This document shows, piece by piece, positions 21,636-29,318 of a stretch of DNA of 64,000 nucleotides. The DNA is taken from the NCBI GenBank assembly GCA_028707125.1, contig JAQTUX010000002.1:1-64000 (forward strand). Reading direction: 5' to 3'. Under the pieces are notes generated by a model. That model was given only the letters and a program-made list of their open reading frames with translations. It was not told where the DNA came from and did not search any database. Source of the stretch: Candidatus Omnitrophota bacterium (GTDB lineage Bacteria > Omnitrophota > Gorgyraeia > Gygaellales > JAQTUX01). Every line of letters begins with the position of its first letter. The stretch's first letter is position 1. The position numbers and the translations under genes are program-made.

Positions 21636-22816
21636 TATTTTTTGTCCTTCAGTGCCGCGATGCCGGGAAGGATTTTTCCCTCCATAAGCTCAAGAGATGC
21701 CCCGCCGCCGGTTGAGATGTGGGTCATTTTGTCTTCCAGTTTAAATTTGGCTATTGCCGCCGCGGTATCGCCGCCGCCGATTATCGTGGTGGCTCCCAAC
21801 GCGGCTATCAGGTTGGCTATCTCTTCTGTGCCCTTCTTAAAAGAATCCCATTCGGAAACCCCAAGCGGGCCGTTCCATACTACTGTCTTGGCGCCTTTTA
21901 AGGCGGCCTTGAACTTTTCTATTGTCTTTGGCCCGATATCAAGGGCCATCAGGCCTTCGGGGATATCCTCGGAGTCAATAACGTGGGGCTCTGCCGAGGC
22001 GTCAAACCTGTCAGACGCTACATGGTCTACAGGAAGGGCTATGTTCACATTCTTTGTCCTGGCGTCGTCCAGGATCTTCTTGGCGATATTTACTTTATCC
22101 GGCTCAAGCTTGGAACTGCCGACATTCTTGCCTAAGGCAACAAGGAAGGTGTAGGCCATTCCTCCGCCGATTATGATGCAGTCGGCCTTGGGCAGCAGAT
22201 TTTCGATCACACCTATTTTGTCGGAGATCTTGGCGCCGCCGAGGATTATCACGAAGGGCTTTTTGGGTTTATCCAGGGCGCCGATAAGGTACTCTATTTC
22301 TTTCTCCAGCAGGAAGCCGGCTACCGAAGGCAGGTATTTTGTAACGCCTTCTGTTGATGCGTGCGCTCTATGGGCTGTGCCGAAGGCGTCATTGACGAAT
22401 ATGTCTGCCAGGCCTGCCAGTTCTTTGGCGAAGGCAGGGTCATTGGCTTCTTCTTCGGCGTGGAATCTCAAGTTCTCCAGCAGGATGACTTTTTCTTTCG
22501 CGGCATCGACTTCTGCCTTGACTTTGACGCAGTCGTTGAGTTTTTTCACGGGCATATTCAGGAGTTTGTTTAATCTCTCGGCTACGGGCTGTAAGCTGTA
22601 TTTTGCCTCCGGCTTGCCCTTTGGCCTGCCCAGATGGCTCATCAGGATTAACTTTGCCGCGCCTTTGTCCAGGATGTATTTCATTGTGGGGACTGCCGCG
22701 CGTATTCTGATGTCATCGGTGATGTTCAAAGATTCATCGAGCGGCACATTAAAGTCCGCCCGCATAAGCACTTTTTTGCCTTTCAGGTCAATGTCTCTAA
22801 TAGTCATTTTATCCAT
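21635..22816 (-). CDS. pgk: Phosphoglycerate kinase
   Basis: Glycolytic kinase that makes ATP from 1,3-bisphosphoglycerate. 393 residues from the chosen start, with RADFNVPLD near 19, SHLGRPKG near 60, and GGGDTAAA near 345. The ATG at 22816 is preferred over an upstream frame extension because GGAGGT sits seven bases before it and because the length then matches PGK. First gene of the pgk-tpiA-secG set. Confidence 0.97.
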   Translation of the reverse strand: MDKMTIRDIDLKGKKVLMRADFNVPLDESLNITDDIRIRAAVPTMKYILDKGAAKLILMSHLGRPKGKPEAKYSLQPVAERLNKLLNMPVKKLNDCVKVKAEVDAAKEKVILLENLRFHAEEEANDPAFAKELAGLADIFVNDAFGTAHRAHASTEGVTKYLPSVAGFLLEKEIEYLIGALDKPKKPFVIILGGAKISDKIGVIENLLPKADCIIIGGGMAYTFLVALGKNVGSSKLEPDKVNIAKKILDDARTKNVNIALPVDHVASDRFDASAEPHVIDSEDIPEGLMALDIGPKTIEKFKAALKGAKTVVWNGPLGVSEWDSFKKGTEEIANLIAALGATTIIGGGDTAAAIAKFKLEDKMTHISTGGGASLELMEGKILPGIAALKDKK

Positions 22817-22877
22817 AGTCATACCTCCGAAAGAACATATTTTACGCCAATATGTCTTTTTGTCAATACTTTCTCCT

Positions 22878-22944
22878 CTACACACTTACGTGTGTAGAAT
22901 CGTCTATCTTCCAAGCTTACCATGCCCCACACGTAAGTGTGGGG
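22878..22944 (-). repeat. Paired-hairpin REP-like repeat, copy 3
   Basis: Hairpin A variant 22878-22897 (arms CTACACAC/GTGTGTAG, loop TTAC) and hairpin B 22925-22944 (arms CCCCACAC/GTGTGGGG). The A arms carry paired changes that keep the stem intact. It lies upstream of pgk and beside the accessory island, the only copy not directly behind a recognisable stop codon. Confidence 0.8.
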
Positions 22945-22965
22945 TAGCATTTCGTTCTAGGCAGC

Positions 22966-23123
22966 GGGGCCTGTCTTTGGACAGCCCCACCCCGTGCTCA
23001 TTACCATAACGGACGGGAGAACTCCGCGCGGGGCGGGGCGCCCCGTCCAAAGCCACCCGCTGAGACATCAGCGAGACATCCTCAACGTCCCTCGAAACCC
23101 AGCCAAGCCATCCGCTACAATAA
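22966..23123 (+). repeat. Inverted GC-rich element, left copy
   Basis: An about 150-bp element whose core (22973-23054) matches, in reverse orientation, the element at 25318-25426: a 40-bp block with CTGTCTTTGGACAG and CCCCACCCCGTGCTCATTAC, a divergent 15-bp centre, and a 43-bp block with GAACTCCGCGCGGGGCGGGG and GCCCCGTCCAAAGCCACCC. Similarity resumes at about 23098-23123 (CAGCCAAGCCA). The two blocks are also partly complementary to each other, so a single copy can fold on itself. No gene is seen in it. Confidence 0.85.
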
Positions 23124-23144
23124 TCTGTCGGCACCAAAACAAAA

Positions 23145-23189
23145 CGGCGCCAATTTCTCAGCGCCGATAAGTGTCACATTTTGTGACAC
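23145..23189 (-). terminator. Tandem hairpins behind the ATPase gene
   Basis: Arms CGGCGC (23145-23150)/GCGCCG (23161-23166) followed on the minus strand by TTTTGTTTTGG make a plausible terminator for the ATPase gene. Just before it lies a perfect 8-bp hairpin GTGTCACA/TGTGACAC (23171-23189, 3-nt loop). The stretch 23190-23261 shows nothing else. Confidence 0.55.
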
Positions 23190-23261
23190 CTTAATATTTC
23201 TTCTATAACTCGTTAGGGGTAATTAGATTGCGTAAAGCGCCTGAAGGATTAGCGATTAGGA

Positions 23262-24485
23262 TTATACGGTAAATCTTTCAACAGTAGTCATATCTATAAT
23301 CCCAGAACTAATATTCTTCAAAATGATAAAAGGTTTTAATAATGGATTTTTAAATCGATATCTGTATCGTTTAGGTTTACCTATCTTTTCTAAAACATCT
23401 CCTCGATCGGCACTACATAATTGACTTAAATTATACGCGAAATAAGAAACAGTCATCGTCGTCCTTTCGGTTATATATTTAAGAGGGGCTAAAATATCCA
23501 TTGCACGGAAAGTTCCGTAATCATCTACAGGTGCCAAAGCACAAGCAAGCAAAACTTCGCTAAACATTGTTTTCTTTGAAGCTATAGTTGCTTTTTGATA
23601 CAAATCTCTTATGCTTTCTTGTGTATCATCTAAGGCCTGTTCTATTGCCATTTCAAAATCTGCTGAAGTGATTTCATTTCTTTCACTAATAATAGCTTGT
23701 TTAGCACAATATTTAGATAACAAATGAGTATAATGCGGAAATCCTTGAGATAGACTTGCAATGCGATTTTTTATTTCCTCGTTCATGTTGAGCGCTAAAA
23801 TACTAAGACCCTTATTTATGATCTCCTTGAGTTCTTCACGAGACATACGTTGAAGAAAGACTTGCCGAAGATTTCTTTCAATCGAAGCGTGTTCTCCTAT
23901 TAACTCATTTACATTATGTGCAACGCCAACTATAACTAAAGTAACGTTAAATAAACTGTCGGAAAAAGCTTTAATAATATCTGAAAAAAGTCGCTTAGTT
24001 TTAGTATCGTCTACTCTATCAAATTCATCAATAATTAATATTATAAATTTCGAAATCTTCTCGAAAATATGTACAACATCATCTGGATTTATTGGCTTAT
24101 CTGGAGAAAGAAAGCCATTAAGAGAAAAGGATTTTAACTCTGTATCTTTACCAAAGCCAAGCTTAGCCTGCTCTGAGGTTATATATATCCGCTTAAGCAA
24201 TTTTCTCCAGATAGCTGAAAAATCATCATTGGTAACGCAGTTTACTTTAACAACTATTTGAGCAGGTAATAACTCATTAATTATATTCGATAAAGAAGTC
24301 TTTCCAACCCCCCTCTCTCCGTATAAAATAGCATGACGTCCTTTTTCGTTTATGCTTGCATAAACTGCATCAATTTGCGATATTCTCCCTGCAAATAAAT
24401 CTTTCTTATCAATAGGTGCGGATGGTGAAAATATGGAATCTAATAATATAAGTTTTTCTGTCTTAGGGTCGATTTGTTGATCCAT
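23262..24485 (-). CDS. AAA ATPase of the ORC1/Cdc6-like type, island gene
   Basis: 407-residue P-loop ATPase of unknown role. Walker A GERGVGKTS at 56-64, Walker B FIILIIDEFD with D153/E154, and a sensor-1-like VIVGVAHN near 190 are visible; SIERNL near 205 and the helical lid beyond it recall ORC1/Cdc6-type AAA proteins, and the last 120 residues look like a winged-helix domain. It contains no nuclease or membrane segment. GGGAGG lies 5 bases before the ATG. The gene is clearly richer in A and T than its surroundings, a sign of transfer. It is downstream of a HEPN-like gene by 105 bp, and both are enclosed by inverted elements. A defence or toxin-regulating role is a hypothesis. Confidence 0.8.
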   Translation of the reverse strand: MDQQIDPKTEKLILLDSIFSPSAPIDKKDLFAGRISQIDAVYASINEKGRHAILYGERGVGKTSLSNIINELLPAQIVVKVNCVTNDDFSAIWRKLLKRIYITSEQAKLGFGKDTELKSFSLNGFLSPDKPINPDDVVHIFEKISKFIILIIDEFDRVDDTKTKRLFSDIIKAFSDSLFNVTLVIVGVAHNVNELIGEHASIERNLRQVFLQRMSREELKEIINKGLSILALNMNEEIKNRIASLSQGFPHYTHLLSKYCAKQAIISERNEITSADFEMAIEQALDDTQESIRDLYQKATIASKKTMFSEVLLACALAPVDDYGTFRAMDILAPLKYITERTTMTVSYFAYNLSQLCSADRGDVLEKIGKPKRYRYRFKNPLLKPFIILKNISSGIIDMTTVERFTV

Positions 24486-24590
24486 GAGTCCTCCCTTTTT
24501 ATGCAGAATAAATTCTCCAGCCGCTTTACATTACTTCCGTTACCACAAGAAATTATTTCAATGAGAACCGTCCCCGTTACACGTATATTT

Positions 24591-25118
24591 CTATTGTAAT
24601 TCATCTCTGCTGCCTACTTTAAAAAGCTTTGTAATACGGCTATCAGTTCTTAGTTTTAAATTCTTATCTCTAGCAATATCTATCATAAATTTTTTTACTG
24701 CTTTAAAAAAATCTCTGGTAAAACGTGGTATGCTTATAAGAACTAAATCTTTCTCTTTAGAGGGGTTATAAATATGTTCCGAACCATTATGATAAACAAA
24801 GATTTTACAGCTTTTCGTTTCACTTAAACGTGATTCCACTCCATATCTATGAACAATTCCGCACCTTGCTCCATATATATCTATACTTCTATATTGATAT
24901 GATTGCTGTAAATCTGTTTTCATATATTTTTCTACCCAATTAATATAATCTTTTCGCTTAACTTCCTTTTGTGCCAATGGCATTGCTAAAAAAGCCATCG
25001 CGTCAATTGCAGAAAGAGTAAGTATAACTGAACCAGCTACAATACCATTATTTTCCGCTTTTTTAATATCTCCACAAATACCATCAACTATAATCTCTAT
25101 ATAAAGACTTTTAGCCAT
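24591..25118 (-). CDS. HEPN-like protein, possible ribonuclease
   Basis: 175-residue, AT-rich gene for a mostly helical protein. Helix 2 (about 28-46, VILTLSAIDAMAFLAM) and the motif R85-C-G-I-V-H90 match the RX4-6H signature of HEPN domains, many of which are metal-independent RNases used as toxins or defence effectors. Residues 105-175 are basic and do not resemble a family I know. A strong promoter precedes it, but its ribosome site (GGAT) is weak. It is the first gene of a pair with the ATPase. HEPN proteins also have non-nuclease roles, so activity is not certain. Confidence 0.72.
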   Translation of the reverse strand: MAKSLYIEIIVDGICGDIKKAENNGIVAGSVILTLSAIDAMAFLAMPLAQKEVKRKDYINWVEKYMKTDLQQSYQYRSIDIYGARCGIVHRYGVESRLSETKSCKIFVYHNGSEHIYNPSKEKDLVLISIPRFTRDFFKAVKKFMIDIARDKNLKLRTDSRITKLFKVGSRDELQ

Positions 25119-25157
25119 ATAACAATCCGAATAACTTACTAATTGTTCATCTTTTCT

Positions 25158-25186
25158 ATTATACCATCCCGCGGGCGGGGCTCAAA
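25158..25186 (-). promoter_or_regulatory. Promoter of the HEPN/ATPase cassette
   Basis: Minus strand TTTGAG (25181-25186), 17-bp spacer, perfect TATAAT (25158-25163). The spacer is GC-rich and contains CCCGCGGG, a possible operator. Transcription would start near 25151, 33 bp before the HEPN-like gene. Confidence 0.65.
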
Positions 25187-25210
25187 TGGAATTTGGAGTT
25201 ATCCACAACT

Positions 25211-25236
25211 GTAGGGGAGGTTTAAACCTCCCCTAC
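25211..25236. repeat. Perfect 26-bp palindrome
   Basis: GTAGGGGAGGTTT followed by its exact reverse complement, with no loop. Placed between the cassette promoter and a second hairpin. It could be a binding site for a dimeric protein or a cruciform. Confidence 0.75.
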
Positions 25237-25243
25237 CACTTAT

Positions 25244-25288
25244 ATAATATAAAAGGTGGTCGCAAATTGCGACCACCTTTTATATTAT
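25244..25288. terminator. 22-bp perfect hairpin, likely two-way terminator
   Basis: Arms 25244-25265 and 25267-25288 are fully complementary around a single central base; the core is GGTCGCAA-A-TTGCGACC with AT-rich outer arms, so on either strand the stem ends in a T-rich run. It separates the cassette promoter from the right inverted element. Confidence 0.65.
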
Positions 25289-25289
25289 T

Positions 25290-25448
25290 TCGTAGCGTCT
25301 GGCTTGGCTGTGATTGCCTCAGTGGGTGGCTTTGGACGGGGCGCCCCGCCCCGCGCGGAGTTCACCTATGATGAATTAGTAATGAGCACGGGGTGGGGCT
25401 GTCCAAAGACAGGACCCGCTGTCTCGAAACACAGCCAAGACAGACGCA
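25290..25448 (-). repeat. Inverted GC-rich element, right copy
   Basis: Reverse-orientation partner of 22966-23123. Core 25330-25418 carries the same two blocks around an unrelated centre. This copy is itself bounded by short inverted arms (GCGTCTGGCTTGGCTGTG at about 25294-25311 and CACAGCCAAGACAGACGC at about 25430-25447), so it looks like an independent palindromic unit of about 155 bp. Confidence 0.85.
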
Positions 25449-25459
25449 GAAAGTGTTCC

Positions 25460-25491
25460 TGAGCGAGAAAGGCAACGGGTTCATTGCATAG
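25460..25491 (+). repeat. 32-bp direct repeat, left copy
   Basis: TGAGCGAGAAAGGCAACGGG followed by TTCATTGCATAG; matches 26203-26234 at 29 of 32 positions in the same orientation. Together they enclose the DUF5678-like/protease pair. Confidence 0.8.
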
Positions 25492-25527
25492 AGATTGCTT
25501 CGCCCCTTCGGGGCTCGCAATGACGGA
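25491..25527. repeat. Dispersed GATTGCTTCGC-type hairpin repeat
   Basis: GAGATTGCTTCGCCCC, TTC, then GGGGCTCGCAATGACGG folds with a loop of three. I recognise this as a type of dispersed repeat seen in many uncultured bacteria, often in islands; that is recollection, not a search. Only one copy in the window. Confidence 0.5.
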
Positions 25528-25539
25528 AGCGGCAATTCG

Positions 25540-25938
25540 CTATGATTTTAACGAAAAGGTAAACTTCGGATAATCTATGGTAAGCAAAAACTTACTCAAG
25601 AAACTCTTTACGCCGAGCAGAGAAATGGAAAGATTTGGCAGGAAATCTATTAAAACATCCTTAATTGTAAAATCATAAACCTGCAAGCAAACTGTATGCG
25701 CATAGGCAATCGTTTCTCCGTTGCCGGTTTTTACCTTTTTAGGATGCCCTTTTTGCAAATTATGACCGACAATAGCAGCAAAATCGGCTGGGAAGGCGCA
25801 TTCGTCCGCTCCAGTATCAATTATTCCGTAGGTTCTTAATCTCTTATTTGTATGAGGATTTATAATAGTTACAGGGAGGGCTACTCGTGGTATATCATTA
25901 TGGCCAATTTTAATAAAAGGATGATTAACAATATCCAT
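25540..25938 (-). CDS. Retropepsin-like aspartyl protease domain protein
   Basis: 132-residue protein consisting of one retropepsin-like fold. The active-site motif DTGA is at residues 41-44 in YGIIDTGADECAFP, with a hydrophobic ILLGxxxFL-like segment (SLLGVKSFLSKF) near 108 that is the matching C-terminal element. Such single domains must dimerise to be active. It has no signal peptide. No reverse transcriptase or integrase is near, so it is not part of a retroelement. Its ATG overlaps the stop of the small gene upstream (TAATG), so the two are co-translated. Confidence 0.8.
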   Translation of the reverse strand: MDIVNHPFIKIGHNDIPRVALPVTIINPHTNKRLRTYGIIDTGADECAFPADFAAIVGHNLQKGHPKKVKTGNGETIAYAHTVCLQVYDFTIKDVLIDFLPNLSISLLGVKSFLSKFLLTIDYPKFTFSLKS

Positions 25939-26126
25939 TAGTAGATTTGCGCCATGCCTTTTAATGGCACAAATACCACAACGGGATTATTATAGCCCTT
26001 TTTTACTGCCTTTTTAAAGGCCTCCTGAGCAGTATCGCCGTAGCCGATAACCCTGGAATCATCAAAATCCCGCATCGCTACATATCTGCCGTTATATCTA
26101 TTGCCTTTTATAAGCGTCTTTATCAT
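25938..26126 (-). CDS. Small DUF5678-like protein
   Basis: 62-residue protein from the chosen ATG. The NRYNGRYVAMRDFDDSRVIG and GDTAQEAFKKAVKKGYNNPV segments resemble DUF5678, a small domain often encoded next to retropepsin-like proteins. The ATG at 26126 is preferred to the upstream TTG (26138), because the promoter places transcription start at about 26136. Function unknown; the fixed pairing suggests it is the partner or substrate of the protease. Confidence 0.7.
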   Translation of the reverse strand: MIKTLIKGNRYNGRYVAMRDFDDSRVIGYGDTAQEAFKKAVKKGYNNPVVVFVPLKGMAQIY

Positions 26127-26142
26127 TTTTATCACCAATTTA

Positions 26143-26171
26143 ATTATACAACAATCTTGCTAATTTGCCAA
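26143..26171 (-). promoter_or_regulatory. Promoter of the DUF5678/protease pair
   Basis: Minus strand TTGGCA (26166-26171), 17-bp spacer, TATAAT (26143-26148): near-consensus, with an expected start at about 26136, ten bases before the ATG at 26126. Confidence 0.7.
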
Positions 26172-26202
26172 TGGTTTTCTTCTACAGGCAGGGCCCCTCT
26201 CT

Positions 26203-26234
26203 TGAGCGAGAAAAGCAACGGGTTCATAGCACAG
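26203..26234 (+). repeat. 32-bp direct repeat, right copy
   Basis: Same orientation partner of 25460-25491 with three mismatches. Confidence 0.8.
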
Positions 26235-26242
26235 GGGTTATA

Positions 26243-26273
26243 AACTTGAGGTGCCAAATTGGCACCTCAAGTT
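26243..26273 (-). terminator. 15-bp perfect hairpin behind phoU
   Basis: Arms 26243-26257 and 26259-26273 around one base, core GGTGCCAA-A-TTGGCACC. It lies 12 bp after the phoU stop and likely ends the pst operon, although no long T run follows; a TTTATAA does. Confidence 0.6.
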
Positions 26274-26285
26274 GGGGCGAGGGAT

Positions 26286-26954
26286 TTACTGCAATTTCTC
26301 GGGATGATGCCGGACGACTTCTGCCTGGACCATATAGATCACGTCCTCGGCGATATTGGTAGCGTGGTCGCATATGCGCTCCAGGAAACGGGCTATCAGC
26401 AACAGCTGGACAGCCCTGGGGGCCGTAGAGCCGTCCTTGACCATGTAATCTTCTATGAGCTCCTTTTGTATCACATCGCGGAGCTGATCGGCCTGCGAAT
26501 CAGACAACAGGACCTGCTTTGCCAGGGCGATATCCCCTTTTACGAACGCGTCTATGGACATCTTTACCATATTCTGCGCCACAGCCGTCAGCCTGGGTAT
26601 ATCTATAAGCGGCTTTAACAGCGGCTTGTCCACTATCTCAAGTGTCCGCTGCGCTATATCCACGGCAATGTCCGCTATCCTTTCCAGTTCAGCGTTTATC
26701 TTCATACCGGTGGTGATAAAACGAAGATCCTTTGCCATCGGCTGATAGCGCGCTATCAGATCAATGCACTTCTCATCCACGGACAATTCCAGCTTATCAA
26801 TATCGGCGTCGTTGCTTATGACGCTCTTTACCATATCCTTATCCCGGCCCTTCAGCGCCTCTACTGATCTATAGATGGCCTCTTCTGCCAGGGCAGCCAT
26901 CTTCAGGATCTCCTTGTTCAGTTCTTTCAACTCCTGGTCAACATGCCTTTCCAT
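26286..26954 (-). CDS. phoU: Phosphate transport system regulator PhoU
   Basis: Negative regulator that links the Pst transporter to PhoR. 222 residues of helix, with two copies of the PhoU repeat: E/DxxxD-type metal-binding signature near 95-115 (TTGMKINAELERIADIAVDI) and again near 195-212 (LLIARFLERICDHATNIAED). Last gene of the pst operon, 17 bp behind pstB. Confidence 0.96.
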   Translation of the reverse strand: MERHVDQELKELNKEILKMAALAEEAIYRSVEALKGRDKDMVKSVISNDADIDKLELSVDEKCIDLIARYQPMAKDLRFITTGMKINAELERIADIAVDIAQRTLEIVDKPLLKPLIDIPRLTAVAQNMVKMSIDAFVKGDIALAKQVLLSDSQADQLRDVIQKELIEDYMVKDGSTAPRAVQLLLIARFLERICDHATNIAEDVIYMVQAEVVRHHPEKLQ

Positions 26955-26971
26955 TTTATACCTCCGATCAT

Positions 26972-27727
26972 TTATCCATACCTTCCGGTGATGTAATCTT
27001 CCGTGCGCTTGTCCTGCGGCGCGGTGAATATCTCCTGCGTCTTCCCGAACTCTATCAGTTCGCCTAAAAGCATGAAGCCGGTATCGTCTGAAACGCGCGC
27101 CGCCTGCTGCATATTATGCGTGACTATTATTATAGTATAACTATTCTTCAATTCACGCATTAATTCTTCAACCCTCGCGGTCGCCTGCGGGTCCAGGGTA
27201 GAACAGGGCTCATCCATTAACAGCACATCCGGCTTGACAGCGATAAGGCGGGCTATGCAAAGGCGCTGCTTCTGCTCCAAAGACAGGCGCAATGCCGGCT
27301 CAGCCAGCCGGTCTTTTAATTCATCCCAGAGAAGCACGCCTTTCAAGCTTGTTTCAACTATCTCGTCCAGGCCGTCCCTGGTTATATTTTCCGCGTGTAT
27401 CCTTTCTCCGAAAACAATATTCTCATAGATCGACAGCGGGAAAGGGTTGGGCCGCTGGAATACCATCCCTATCTTCTTGCGCAGGGCCACCAGGTCCGCG
27501 GCAGGGTCCAGGATATTGCCGCTGTCAACCAGGACCTGCCCGTGCGTGCGCACGCCATCGATCAGGTCATTCATCCGGTTGAACACCCTGAGCAAAGTGG
27601 ACTTACCGCATCCTGAAGGGCCGATTATAGCAGTGATCCTGTTGGCCTCAAAGCCGGAGTTTATATTCTTCAAGGCGTGGAAGCTGCCGTACCAAAGGTT
27701 CAGGTCTCGCGTGGCGATCTTTGCCAT
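26972..27727 (-). CDS. pstB: Phosphate ABC transporter ATPase PstB, degenerate signature
   Basis: 251-residue ATPase close to PstB throughout. Walker [10 protein letters not shown] at about 36-44 and Walker [13 protein letters not shown] near 168 are intact, but the ABC signature, normally LSGGQQQR, reads LSLEQKQR near 147-154: both glycines are gone. In a dimer this half would give one poor ATP site. It directly follows a second PstB with a normal signature; the two probably form a heterodimer. Overlaps that gene by one base. Confidence 0.93.
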   Translation of the reverse strand: MAKIATRDLNLWYGSFHALKNINSGFEANRITAIIGPSGCGKSTLLRVFNRMNDLIDGVRTHGQVLVDSGNILDPAADLVALRKKIGMVFQRPNPFPLSIYENIVFGERIHAENITRDGLDEIVETSLKGVLLWDELKDRLAEPALRLSLEQKQRLCIARLIAVKPDVLLMDEPCSTLDPQATARVEELMRELKNSYTIIIVTHNMQQAARVSDDTGFMLLGELIEFGKTQEIFTAPQDKRTEDYITGRYG

Positions 27728-28473
27728 TATCCGAATTTTCCCCTGATGTAACCGTCCGTGCGCTTGTCCCGCGGCGCGGTGAACATCCTGTCTGTATTGT
27801 CCAGCTCAACGAGCTCGCCGTTCAAGAAGAACGCTGTCTTGTCTGAGACCCTGGCTGCCTGCTTCACGTTGTTGGTCACCAGGACAATGGTGAATTTCTC
27901 CTTGAGCTTGACCATGGCGTCTTCCACCTTGGCGGTAGAGATAGGGTCAAGCCCTGAACAGGGTTCGTCAAACAGTATCACCTCGGGGCCGACCGCCAAT
28001 GTCCTGGCAATGCAAAGGCGCTGCTGCTGGCCCCCTGATAATTTGAACGCTGATTCGCCTAACCTGTCTTTGACCTCTTCCCAGAGATAGGCCTGCCGCA
28101 AGGTCTCTTCCACCCTCTCTTCCAATCTCCTCATTATTTTTTCCCCGTGTATCCTTAAACCGTACGCCACATTCTCAAATATGGATAAAGGCAGAGGCAG
28201 AGGCAGCGCGAAAACCATGCCTATCTTGCGGCGCAGTTCCTCTATTTCAATCCCGCGCACATCCTCTCGCTCAAATTCTACTGCTCCGGCCGCCCTGTAA
28301 TTGACGTTGAGCTCATTAAGGCGGTTAAGCGTGCGCAGGAAGGTCGTCTTGCCGCTGTTAGCCGGCCCTATCACGCCCAGTATCTCATTGGACTGGATCT
28401 CCATATTGAGATGCCTTATGGACTGCAGCGGGCCAAACCATACATTCAGATCGTGTATCTCGAATTTTACCAT
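27727..28473 (-). CDS. pstB: Phosphate ABC transporter ATPase PstB, second copy
   Basis: 248-residue ATPase with Walker [10 protein letters not shown] at about 36-44 (unusual inside but with all fixed positions), canonical signature LSGGQQQR near 144-151 and Walker [13 protein letters not shown] near 166. About half-identical by eye to the adjacent PstB. It overlaps pstA by 7 bp and pstB1 by 1 bp. Confidence 0.93.
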   Translation of the reverse strand: MVKFEIHDLNVWFGPLQSIRHLNMEIQSNEILGVIGPANSGKTTFLRTLNRLNELNVNYRAAGAVEFEREDVRGIEIEELRRKIGMVFALPLPLPLSIFENVAYGLRIHGEKIMRRLEERVEETLRQAYLWEEVKDRLGESAFKLSGGQQQRLCIARTLAVGPEVILFDEPCSGLDPISTAKVEDAMVKLKEKFTIVLVTNNVKQAARVSDKTAFFLNGELVELDNTDRMFTAPRDKRTDGYIRGKFG

Positions 28474-29318
28474 TTCTTTTTCTTCCTGAACTTATAGCGT
28501 ATTATTATGGCCACCAGATTCATTATCAAGACCAGCGCCAGCAGAACAAACGCCGTGCCATACCTTACCTTCTCATCAACGTTGGGCACCTGCGTGGAAA
28601 TTACGTAAAGGTGGTAAGGCAGGGCCATTGCCTGGTCAAAGATGGAATTGGGCAATTTCGGCAGATAAAATGCCGCCACGGTAAAAAGGATCGGGGCTGT
28701 TTCTCCCGCGGCCCTTCCCAGCCCCAGGATCGTCCCGGTCAATATGCCGGGTATGGCGTTGGGAAGGACGATGTGCCTTATGGTCTGCCATTTGCTGGCG
28801 CCCAAAGACAAACTCACCTCCCGAAATGACTGCGGAACGCTCTCCAGCGCCTCGCGCGAGGTCGTGATGATCACCGGAAGGATCATTATCCCCAGGGTAA
28901 GCGAACCGGAAATGATCGAGGCGCCGAACTTGAAGAATACCACAAAAAGCGCCAGGCCAAAAAGCCCGTAGACCACCGAAGGCACGCCTGCCAGGTTCAC
29001 GATAGCCAATTTTATGATGCGGGTAAGATGGTTATCTCTGGAATATTCGCTCAAGTATATAGCTGCCAGAAGGCCTATGGGCAAGGCGAAGATAATGGCG
29101 CCCGCTACCAGATATATCGTCCCAACGATCGCCGGGAATATGCCGCCGGCGCGCATACCCTGCCTCGGTATGTCCGAAAGGAACTGCCAGTTGATCGCGG
29201 GCAGGCCTTTCTGGATAATGACCACAACGATCAGGCCAACCGGCACAACTATCAGCAGCGTGGCCAGGAATAAAAAGAAAAAGGCGATATTTTGCGTTCT
29301 GTAGGAATTCCTCATCAT
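28467..29318 (-). CDS. pstA: Phosphate ABC transporter permease PstA
   Basis: 283-residue inner-membrane protein with six predicted segments, the GLLAAIYLSEYSRDN region near 82 and the EAA-type loop SLSLGASKWQTIRHIVLPNA near 170-190. Forms the phosphate channel with PstC. Overlaps pstC by 4 bp. Confidence 0.96.
   Translation of the reverse strand: MMRNSYRTQNIAFFFLFLATLLIVVPVGLIVVVIIQKGLPAINWQFLSDIPRQGMRAGGIFPAIVGTIYLVAGAIIFALPIGLLAAIYLSEYSRDNHLTRIIKLAIVNLAGVPSVVYGLFGLALFVVFFKFGASIISGSLTLGIMILPVIITTSREALESVPQSFREVSLSLGASKWQTIRHIVLPNAIPGILTGTILGLGRAAGETAPILFTVAAFYLPKLPNSIFDQAMALPYHLYVISTQVPNVDEKVRYGTAFVLLALVLIMNLVAIIIRYKFRKKKKW

Noticed and set aside
22904-23137. 77-codon open frame on the minus strand in the left inverted element
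   Set aside because: It runs through hairpins and the GC-rich palindrome, has no ribosome site and no counterpart in the right copy.
24560-24583. GAGAACCGTCCCCGTTACAC segment between the HEPN and ATPase genes
   Set aside because: It looks like a dispersed repeat I have seen near IS200-type genes, but a single copy with no structure here cannot support a call.
25199-25207. Perfect DnaA box TTATCCACA near the cassette promoter
   Set aside because: The same 9-mer also occurs inside etfA (about 10643) and the carbamoyltransferase gene (about 53073); single sites without clustering or an AT-rich unwinding region are not an origin.
25540-25938. Retropepsin domain as part of a retroelement
   Set aside because: No reverse transcriptase, integrase or RNase H is nearby; single retropepsin domains are common in bacteria.
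26127-26138. TTG or GTG start for the DUF5678-like gene
   Set aside because: The expected transcription start is at about 26136, so a start at 26138 would not be in the mRNA.
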